Source of the DNA: an uncultured Hymenobacter sp.
GTDB taxonomy: Bacteria > Bacteroidota > Bacteroidia > Cytophagales > Hymenobacteraceae
Direction of reading: 5' to 3'
Length of the DNA stretch: 7,031 bases
Assembly (NCBI GenBank): GCA_937871705.1
Contig: CALMOO010000234.1
Location: 1 to 7,031 of the forward strand
Both the position numbers and the translations under genes were made by a program. A model generated the notes under the pieces. It was not told where the DNA came from. It searched no databases and saw only the letters and a list, made by a program, of their open reading frames with translations. The stretch's first letter is position 1. Each line of letters starts with the position of its first letter. Shown piece after piece: positions 1 through 5,408 of the stretch.

Positions 1-807
1 AGGTAAGGGAGTGCCATCGCCTCCATCGACGATGCTAGAGAGTAGTTCAAAGAGTCGCTCATGACCAGCACCGTCGTCGGCCGCCAGCTCGTGGTACAGC
101 GCGGCTGCCTGCTTACACTGCTGCAGCATGGCTTCAAACTTGGCTACTGCTTCGGGACCAGACAGCGACACGTCATAGCCATCCCACCGTTCATCTGGCT
201 GCTCAATAAGTAGCGCCGGCCACTCATCAAGCAGATGAGTAGTGAGATTGGGTGGTATAGCTGGCTGGCCGGGCTCACGTAGTCCAACCGTCAGCTCGTT
301 GCGCAAAAGGCCACTATGGTAGCTGAAGTCCACTGCTTTGCTGCTACCAATTCGCTCGCCACAACCTGGGCTGCCGGCGAAGTAGCGAGCCAGCACGGCG
401 TGTAGTTGAAAAGGAGCCAGCGATATCGGCTTCACTGGCCAGTTGCTGAGCTTCCTTCGGCTGCGACCTCCCTGGTGGGCTGCTTCATCCTGCTTGTAGC
501 GAGCAAACCATTCCAAGTCGGCGCCCTCGGTAGCGAAAATTGCCAGTTCCTCATAAGCGCCTAGTAGGCAACTAGCTAACTCGTGCAGGGAGGTGGCGAG
601 CGTGGCAAGGTGGTAGAGCATGCTACCCATTTCGCCCACGTGTTGGGTGTCGTTTGTGGTATCGTCGGCAACTAGCGTAGCGTGGGTAGCCATTGACAGG
701 CGCGGCACGACGACTTTTTCCAAGCTGACCAGCTGGTACAGGTAGCTGTTGAACACCTGGTCTAGTTGACCGTGGGAGTTGATGGGGGTTAAAATATTGA
801 GCCTCAT
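1..807 (-). CDS. Hypothetical protein, C-terminus cut off by the window edge
   Basis: An open frame begins at the ATG at 807-805 (MRLNILTPINSHGQLDQ) and stays open for 269 codons to base 1, so the C-terminus lies outside the window. I do not recognise the family. The visible part is probably soluble: I see no signal peptide or clear membrane segment. It has several alpha-helical-looking stretches, including residues from about 60 to 110 rich in Leu, Ala and Glu, and a late stretch with paired glutamines and alanines. It lies 37 bases after the helicase-loader gene on the same strand, so it is probably the last visible gene of the replication operon. The spacer just before its ATG is AT-rich and contains AGGAG-complementary bases in the wrong orientation, so no useful ribosome site is evident. 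In phage-like elements this position often holds small accessory replication or recombination genes, but nothing in the sequence supports a specific role. Confidence 0.7.
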   Translation of the reverse strand, partial: MRLNILTPINSHGQLDQVFNSYLYQLVSLEKVVVPRLSMATHATLVADDTTNDTQHVGEMGSMLYHLATLATSLHELASCLLGAYEELAIFATEGADLEWFARYKQDEAAHQGGRSRRKLSNWPVKPISLAPFQLHAVLARYFAGSPGCGERIGSSKAVDFSYHSGLLRNELTVGLREPGQPAIPPNLTTHLLDEWPALLIEQPDERWDGYDVSLSGPEAVAKFEAMLQQCKQAAALYHELAADDGAGHERLFELLSSIVDGGDGTPLP

Positions 808-844
808 GATTATTAAAGTAATGACGATGCTAAGGAGACGTGAC

Positions 845-1735
845 CTAATTGCGGGTGGATGTTTCTTTTGCTTCGAGCGCAGCAATGTGCGCGTCAAACT
901 CATCGGGATTCTGGCCAGTGCGGCGGTCCTTAGCGTCGGGCGGGAAGGCTAGGAAGTTGAAGTTTTCGAGAAAGCGGCTGTAGACCCGCTTGCCGTACTT
1001 CTGATAAATGCGTAGTTCGCTCAGGTTGGTCGTGGCGTGAAACTCGTGGGCGGGCCGGCACTGCTGATTGCGGGTTTCGAGCACCACCTCGACCACATTC
1101 TTGTGCTCGGCAAAGTGGCCGCTCTCGCCAGGCTCGCGGCCGATATCGTCGATGAAGTAAGGCTGACGGCAGAACTTTGCTAACGCCTTGGCCCCACCTT
1201 TTTCCTTCTCTTGGCTGATAAATGCTTGGTCTAGATCTTCGTAGCTGGCCTCGTGAAAGCTCATGCCCGCGGCGGGGTTAGCTTGGCGAAAAATGCGCAG
1301 CAGCGTGGTTTTGCCGGCCCCGACGTTGCCTGTAATTAGCAAGCCTTTGTGCAGCTTGCGGCCCCGATTAGGGTTAGCGGGGTCGTAAAGCGGGTCTTCC
1401 GTTTCGAAGCGCGGGTCCCGGGCGAAGTAGAGGCAGAGTAAGCGAAATAGGGGTTCAACAGCTGGATCCACCTCGTAGCCAGGCTCTCCTCGCAGACGGC
1501 GGCCCGCTATTTTCTCATCCAGTTGATGCGCATTGGCAAGGACGTGGTTCTTAATCTGGAGGGCAGTGCGAGGTGGTGGCGGTTGATTCTTGAGGTGAAT
1601 GATGCGGGCATAGCGCGCCTGATTTTCTACACCACAGAACTCCCGGCGGGCCTTATCCAGCGCTTTTTTGGCGGCCTCAGCGACCAGCTTGTCGGCGTAG
1701 TCCGCATCGAGCATCACATCGGCCTCCGTCACCAT
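845..1735 (-). CDS. DnaC-like AAA+ ATPase, probable helicase loader
   Basis: This is a P-loop ATPase of the DnaC/IstB-like type, expected to load the replicative helicase DnaB onto an origin. Numbered from the ATG at 1735 (296 residues), the Walker A motif GNVGAGKT is at about 136-143, Walker B YFIDDIG at about 193-199, a sensor-1-like HATTNLS at about 233-239, and a VYSRF segment at about 251-255 supplies the candidate arginine finger. The N-terminal 100 residues are helical and charged, as expected for a helicase-binding region. The frame is open up to an ATG at 1996, which would add 87 Pro/Ser/Ala-rich residues. I prefer 1735 because the longer form overlaps the end of the initiator gene by 197 bases and the extra residues are low complexity. 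An unannotated start between 1800 and 1735 is also possible. It follows the initiator gene directly, the same order as lambda O and P. The catalytic motifs are intact. The alternative, an IstB-type transposition helper, is disfavoured because no transposase is nearby. Confidence 0.85.
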   Translation of the reverse strand: MVTEADVMLDADYADKLVAEAAKKALDKARREFCGVENQARYARIIHLKNQPPPPRTALQIKNHVLANAHQLDEKIAGRRLRGEPGYEVDPAVEPLFRLLCLYFARDPRFETEDPLYDPANPNRGRKLHKGLLITGNVGAGKTTLLRIFRQANPAAGMSFHEASYEDLDQAFISQEKEKGGAKALAKFCRQPYFIDDIGREPGESGHFAEHKNVVEVVLETRNQQCRPAHEFHATTNLSELRIYQKYGKRVYSRFLENFNFLAFPPDAKDRRTGQNPDEFDAHIAALEAKETSTRN

Positions 1736-1799
1736 GGCAAGTGGGTCACTCACGGCTGGCCCAATAGTGTAGTAGCTTTTCGAAGCTGCTGGTGCTGCA

Positions 1800-2849
1800 C
1801 TAGAGATCGTCGAGGCTTCCGGTGAGGGGCTCGCCGATTTGGATACCCTCAGCGAGGGGCTGTTTAGCAGACCCAGACCGGGAAGTTTGGGTATAACGGC
1901 CGCCAGCGGCAGGTCGGTGTTGGTTCGAGGAGCTAGCATGAGCAGGTTGTTTATCGTTGATACTGAGGTTGCGCCATCCCCCGGAAATGCTGTCACTGAT
2001 GGCTTTTAGCGCCAATCCCTCTTCCCCATTGGCTAGACGAGTTATATTTTCTAGGTCAGCCGATTCGCCGGTATTTCCCTGAAATGGTTTGCCGATCTCG
2101 TAGCGGTGGGTAGCCCATTTGGCCCAAGCCTGCCGGAATGCCTCACTAGCAAAAGGCGGGTGTAACTGCTCGGGCCACGCACTGTCAAAATTCCGGTACC
2201 CTATTCGTGGGGGGGTGTCCGCAACCGGGGGGGCTTTTACGCGCGCTAACTGCGCTTTAAGATGAGCGACCTCAGCTTGCAAGTCTCCTATTTTTTTTTG
2301 AAAGCCCTCCCTCTCATCAGGAGAGAGAGTACTGGTTACTTGCTGGTAATGCTGGTCTCCTATTACGCGCGACCCATTTTGTCTAGGTTCGTGACCAGTT
2401 TTGTCTAGGTTGGTTGACCCATTTTGTCTAGGTTGGTCGGCTTCAACATCGCCATTTTGGCTAGGTTCAGGTCCATTTTTGTCTAGGTCACCAATCTCGT
2501 TTTGTCTAGGTTGGTGACCAGTTTTGTCTAGGTTTAGAGTGGTTACAGCAGCACAACGAGTGGCCTCATCAGCCCCCGCATAACACGCGCGAAGCTTGGA
2601 GGTAGGAGCTAGTTTGCGCGCCTTGCCTTGACCTTTGCTCAGTAGCAGCCCTCGACTTTCGAGGGACGTGAGCGTGCGCGACATAGTACGCTCAGTTCCG
2701 CCAAGGGCCTGCACCAAGTAGTCGTTTTTAGCCGTGCACCAGCCCGCCAACTCGCTGTTTTCAGCAAGCTGGCATACCTCAATGAGTACCACTTTTTCGG
2801 TGCGCCTGAGGATTGGTAAAGCATTGATTATTTGACGGATGGGAAGCAT
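1800..2849 (-). CDS. Phage-type replication initiator (lambda O-like) with iterons in its coding sequence
   Basis: This 349-residue protein looks like a phage replisome organiser. Residues about 10-80 form a winged-helix domain (helix-turn-helix around YLVQALGGTERTMSRTL, then SLESRGLL), likely the origin-binding part. Residues 106-159 are a hydrophilic linker made of alternating LDKTG-like and PRQNG-like words; these are encoded by the DNA iterons described separately. Residues about 183-205 (KKIGDLQAEVAHLKAQLARV) look like a short coiled coil. Residues about 223-298 form a C-terminal domain ending in ALKAISDSISGGWRNL, which matches the usual 'A-hydrophobic-x-x-S-I-x-x-GW' ending of Bacteroidota and phage initiators. 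A Ser/Gln-rich tail follows. The ATG at 2849 overlaps the last base of the TAA of the regulator gene upstream, implying translational coupling. The next gene encodes the presumed helicase loader. A nine-base A tract in the coding strand (2291-2299) lies just after the iterons. The family assignment is by domain pattern; the iteron binding is inferred. Confidence 0.8.
   Translation of the reverse strand: MLPIRQIINALPILRRTEKVVLIEVCQLAENSELAGWCTAKNDYLVQALGGTERTMSRTLTSLESRGLLLSKGQGKARKLAPTSKLRACYAGADEATRCAAVTTLNLDKTGHQPRQNEIGDLDKNGPEPSQNGDVEADQPRQNGSTNLDKTGHEPRQNGSRVIGDQHYQQVTSTLSPDEREGFQKKIGDLQAEVAHLKAQLARVKAPPVADTPPRIGYRNFDSAWPEQLHPPFASEAFRQAWAKWATHRYEIGKPFQGNTGESADLENITRLANGEEGLALKAISDSISGGWRNLSINDKQPAHASSSNQHRPAAGGRYTQTSRSGSAKQPLAEGIQIGEPLTGSLDDL
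2281..2540. other. Candidate replication origin within the initiator gene
   Basis: The iteron array, together with the flanking stretch on its left, has the layout of a lambda-type origin: initiator-binding iterons inside the initiator gene, followed on the 3' side of the gene by an easily melted segment. The left flank has a T9 run (2291-2299, A9 on the coding strand), then a CTCTC...GAGAG imperfect hairpin with a GA-repeat at 2311-2330. The flank is only moderately AT-rich, so the unwinding element is less obvious than in lambda. The origin role is inferred from layout and from the neighbouring helicase-loader gene. Confidence 0.6.
2377..2534. repeat. Seven-copy iteron array inside the initiator gene
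   Basis: The plus-strand word TTTTGTCTAGGTT occurs at 2377-2389, 2399-2411, 2422-2434, 2455-2467, 2477-2489, 2500-2512 and 2522-2534. Five copies are exact; the 2455 copy has G for T at position 6 and the 2477 copy ends in C. Start-to-start spacings are 22, 23, 33, 22, 23 and 22 bases, so most copies lie on the same face of the helix at about two turns apart. Four copies extend leftward to a 19-base unit, GACCMRTTTTGTCTAGGTT (from 2371, 2393, 2416 and 2516). Because the spacing is not a multiple of three, the copies are translated alternately as LDKTG-like and PRQNG-like peptides. That indicates selection on the DNA. Confidence 0.9.
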
Positions 2850-3649
2850 TAAGCGGCTTGGAGTTCAGGTGCCGTAATGCCAGCGCGCAGCATAGCCGCA
2901 AAGGCGGCCGTGAGTGCCTCGGGCACGCCAGCACTAGTCAGTTGTTCGAGTGTCTTCCCTCTTTGTAGTTGGTCGTCGAGGAAGGCCGCGGTAGCAGCCT
3001 TCGGTGGGTCGAGGCGGCGTAGTAGTTCCCGACCAGAAAAGCTAGCCACACGCATGCCAGCTGCTACGGCAGCACGCACATACTCAGTAGGAGTCCTACC
3101 CACTAGCACTTTCATCACTCTCCGATGATGTTGGACCAACCCGTTCATGCCTGCTCGAGAGTGGAGAAGCTGACGCGCTGCTTGTTTAGTACATTGTATC
3201 TGTACCTGTCGGTTAGCGAAGCTCGGTAGCGGGATGGGGGGAGGGAGCGGGCCGCAATTTTGAAGCATGGCTTCCATGCGGTCAAACTCGGCGATGTATG
3301 CCTCTTTAAGAGCTGCGGCCTTCTTGCCGGTAAACGCCATTACGAGGCGCATGAAACCCGCCCGGCTCATTACTACCATCGGCTGCTGACGGTTGCATCG
3401 GTCCTCGTAGGAGGTCGAATAGAAATTTAGTCGACCGAATTCATCACTGACATCGAGCGTTTTAAGTACCCCCAATACATAGCCATGACTACGGCTGAAT
3501 ATTTTGGCTACATCTAGCGACGTGGTAGCCGCATTCTTTTTCGTGGTGGGACGAACACAGTTCACCGGTAATACCGGCAACTGCATCGATGCACTATCTT
3601 CGCGATGCTCCCCAGCACCAACCGAAGCAATCGAGCCACTAATTCCCAC
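2849..3649 (-). CDS. Rha-family phage regulatory protein with an unassigned C-terminal extension
   Basis: Residues about 41-129 match the phage Rha family (known from phage regulatory proteins related to P22/phi-80 'Rha'): TTSLDVAKIFSRSHGYVLG, then EFGRLNF, a SYEDRCNRQQPMVVMSRAGF segment, and AFTGKKAAALKEAYIAEFDRM. This domain is thought to act in phage gene regulation and to interfere with growth under some host conditions. Residues about 145-266 are a separate helical region (HHRRVMKVLVGRTPTEYVRAA and RELLRRLDPPKAATAAFLDD) that I cannot assign; it might be a second DNA-binding or ligand-sensing domain. The start is uncertain. A GTG at 3649 lies four bases past the preceding stop and gives 266 residues; an ATG at 3586 would remove 21 unstructured-looking residues and still keep the whole Rha domain. 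The TAA end shares a base with the ATG of the initiator gene, so the two are probably translationally coupled. Confidence 0.85.
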   Translation of the reverse strand: MGISGSIASVGAGEHREDSASMQLPVLPVNCVRPTTKKNAATTSLDVAKIFSRSHGYVLGVLKTLDVSDEFGRLNFYSTSYEDRCNRQQPMVVMSRAGFMRLVMAFTGKKAAALKEAYIAEFDRMEAMLQNCGPLPPPIPLPSFANRQVQIQCTKQAARQLLHSRAGMNGLVQHHRRVMKVLVGRTPTEYVRAAVAAGMRVASFSGRELLRRLDPPKAATAAFLDDQLQRGKTLEQLTSAGVPEALTAAFAAMLRAGITAPELQAA

Positions 3650-3653
3650 GGGA

Positions 3654-4061
3654 TTAGCGGCTTTTTTGTGCAGTGGTGCGTCGGGCGTACTTGCGCCTGC
3701 CGTTAGGCAGAGTTTGGTTTTTTAGTAGAGCTCGTATATCACCTAAACGGAAGAGAATCCGATTACCTACCATCGTACCTGGTAAATCGCCCCTTCGGTG
3801 CCAAGTCCAGATGGTTTGTGGTGCTACATGACATTCAGCAGCTGCAACGTGCTTGTCAACCAGTTTTTCATTCTGTTGAGTCGCTTCGACGGCGGCTTGT
3901 TGTTCTGCTTGTAGCTGCGGAAACATGCCACGAATACGCCGGTCTATCATCTCGACCAAGAACGGGGCATCCGTAAGGAGTGGTGCAAATGCCTCCCCTA
4001 GTGTGTGCGGGGGAAGAATGGGCTGGGATGCACCCAGCACAGAAGATTTGATATTGTCCAT
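3654..4061 (-). CDS. Excisionase-type helix-turn-helix protein
   Basis: This 135-residue protein carries a MerR/excisionase-like (HTH_17-type) DNA-binding domain at about residues 67-114. The segment LVDKHVAAAECHVAPQTIWT gives helix-turn-helix 1 and 2. It is followed by WHRRGDLPGTMVGNRILF, the usual wing with a basic 'RRGxLP' turn, and RLGDIRALL, the final helix. The basic C-terminal tail (GRRKYARRTTAQKSR) could add non-specific DNA contacts. The N-terminal 65 residues are helical and Gln/Glu-rich, probably for oligomerisation. Proteins of this kind serve as recombination directionality factors or as transcription regulators in Bacteroidota elements, and the sequence alone does not decide between the two. 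It is the first gene of the operon leading to the Rha, initiator and loader genes; the Rha gene starts four bases after its TAA. The 160-base gap in front of it contains spaced repeats that could be its own operator. Confidence 0.8.
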   Translation of the reverse strand: MDNIKSSVLGASQPILPPHTLGEAFAPLLTDAPFLVEMIDRRIRGMFPQLQAEQQAAVEATQQNEKLVDKHVAAAECHVAPQTIWTWHRRGDLPGTMVGNRILFRLGDIRALLKNQTLPNGRRKYARRTTAQKSR

Positions 4062-4221
4062 GAGCTTGTCGTAGCCGATGAGTTGTCGACTTTGATGGGT
4101 GCAAGCTCACGATGACCAATAAGTACCGTAAGAAAAAGGAAGCTTCTAGGGAGAATTTTCTATTAAGGAAGAAATAAGGGAGAATAAAGGGAGAAAGCAA
4201 GGCAACTTAAACCGCTTCGCA
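4062..4221. promoter_or_regulatory. Operon leader with helically spaced AGGGAGAA repeats
   Basis: This gap must hold the promoter of the leftward operon, since the upstream gene ends at 4222, although I cannot identify convincing promoter boxes. On the plus strand AGGGAGAA occurs exactly at 4148-4155, 4177-4184 and 4188-4195, with a one-mismatch copy, AGGAAGAA, at 4166-4173. The last three are 11 bases apart (one helical turn). Nearer the gene, TGAGCTTG (4061-4068) and CAAGCTCA (4102-4109) form an eight-base inverted repeat that includes the first base of the start codon. The repeats are seen directly; an operator role for the helix-turn-helix protein is inferred. Confidence 0.55.
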
Positions 4222-5373
4222 CTAAAATTCTTTACGTTCTCTCATCTCGTTGATTGCTGACCTCACATGCCCAAAGCGGCCTTCGTACGTGGAATTTCCA
4301 TTCTTCTTGGTGAGCTTATCTGCAACTGTATACCCATAGCGGTTTCCTAAAAGCTTAGCAAGTTTGCGTGCTGAGCCTGATGCGCATTCCCTGTCCTTGA
4401 TAGCATCAGCCAAAGCCCAGATTCTAGCATGTCCGTCTGTCAGATAGATGTATTCGTTACCTGGCGGGCATAGGAAGATAGATTTAGCCAGCATGTCGCA
4501 GTGTTCTGTTTTCATGCCACTGCTCAACTCGCTATCGAGCGATAATTCAACTCGGTCAGCTGATTGCCCGGCCCGTCTACTCTCGTAGATTTCTTCTTCA
4601 AGCGGTTCATCCGAGGATGTTGCACTTTCTCGAAACGCTTTCATTTGAGTGTTTGCTCTTGCTCCTGTGGATGGAGCATTTACATCCAGACTACTTGTGG
4701 GTTGAGCAACTTTGCTAATTGGAGCAAGTTCTTCGATTAACTTCCATTCATCACACCATTTGCGAATTCGTGCTGCTCGGCGGCGGTAATTTTCACCGCT
4801 TTGTAATGTGTCCGAGGTAGCAACTCCCTCCACTCGCGTAAGATTAACACCGGGTTCTGGGCCATAGCCCGTTAGCCATCCTCCACCTTGAATAACTAAC
4901 AGCGCTCCATCCAGATGCATTTTCCAGTTTACTTCGGCCTCATCCAATAGTCCTTCGATATAATCCCTGTCGATTTCATCCAAGTATTCTTGGTCTTTGC
5001 AGTGCTCAGAAAACTGTTTGCAGAGCCATGGTTTAAGTCTGTTGAATTCAACTTGCATCATCGCCTTTATGAAGTACCCGAAGTATTCCCCGCTGTATGA
5101 TTTAGGTGTCTCATAATGCTGATACCGACTTCCACCGTAATACTGCCAATCCCACCAGTTAGTGTAATCATTGGCTTTGCTCAGCGCATTGTACACTACT
5201 TCGCCTGAAAATTCATCGACTATTACTAATCCTGATTCAGCGCGCTCATCTATCTTTTCCTGAAGCAAGCGTTGCCGTATAATTACTTCATATTTACTGC
5301 ACATTTGACGGTAGTGGGCTTCTGCTTTGGACTCGCGCAACTGGCGCAGGTCAAGATATTGCTGTGAGGTCAT
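4222..5373 (-). CDS. Protein of unknown function, lower-GC, next to the integrase
   Basis: I do not recognise this 383-residue protein. The N-terminal 60 residues are charged and helical (RESKAEAHYRQMCSKYEVII). An aromatic-rich stretch follows (NWWDWQYYGGSRYQHYETP, about 73-91), then an acidic helical region, a Gly-rich turn (LLVIQGGGWLTGYGP), and a disordered Ser/Glu-rich linker (about 220-285). The C-terminal 60 residues are basic (SARKLAKLLGNRYGYTVADKL), loosely like the small DNA-binding C-termini of some Bacteroidota element proteins such as RteC, but that resemblance is too weak to name it. No membrane segment or signal peptide is visible. It starts 35 bases after the integrase stop, so it could be read with it. 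Two 60-base stretches I counted in the gene are 45% GC and one is 50%, against 68% in one stretch of the integrase gene, so it looks recently acquired. Its position between the integrase and the regulators is typical of cargo or a regulatory accessory gene. Confidence 0.75.
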   Translation of the reverse strand: MTSQQYLDLRQLRESKAEAHYRQMCSKYEVIIRQRLLQEKIDERAESGLVIVDEFSGEVVYNALSKANDYTNWWDWQYYGGSRYQHYETPKSYSGEYFGYFIKAMMQVEFNRLKPWLCKQFSEHCKDQEYLDEIDRDYIEGLLDEAEVNWKMHLDGALLVIQGGGWLTGYGPEPGVNLTRVEGVATSDTLQSGENYRRRAARIRKWCDEWKLIEELAPISKVAQPTSSLDVNAPSTGARANTQMKAFRESATSSDEPLEEEIYESRRAGQSADRVELSLDSELSSGMKTEHCDMLAKSIFLCPPGNEYIYLTDGHARIWALADAIKDRECASGSARKLAKLLGNRYGYTVADKLTKKNGNSTYEGRFGHVRSAINEMRERKEF

Positions 5374-5408
5374 GTGCTTGCCAGCTTGAGAATAAGAAAA
5401 ACGCTATG

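Noticed and set aside
760..771. GTCTAGTTGACC as a further iteron
   Set aside because: It shares only the GTCTAG and TGACC pieces in a different arrangement and stands alone in a coding region.
1523..1825. Plus-strand open frame opposite the helicase-loader gene
   Set aside because: It is antisense to a gene with clear ATPase motifs and shows no domain of its own.
2371..2534. CRISPR array
   Set aside because: The repeats are only 13-19 bases with about 4-20 bases between them, lie within a coding frame, and no cas gene is present; iterons explain them better.
2639..2824. Minus-strand open frame inside the initiator gene
   Set aside because: It is an out-of-frame shadow of the winged-helix coding region.
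2877..3128. Plus-strand open frame opposite the Rha gene
   Set aside because: The Ala/Ser/Arg-rich composition is typical of the reverse strand of a GC-rich gene; there is no motif.
3504..3725. Plus-strand open frame across the Rha and helix-turn-helix junction
   Set aside because: It is antisense to two supported genes with tight operon spacing and has no domain.
3868..4200. Minus-strand open frame of 110 codons starting in the operon leader
   Set aside because: It overlaps the helix-turn-helix gene in another frame. Its N-terminus is just the pyrimidine-rich leader read as Phe/Leu, and it has no recognisable domain.
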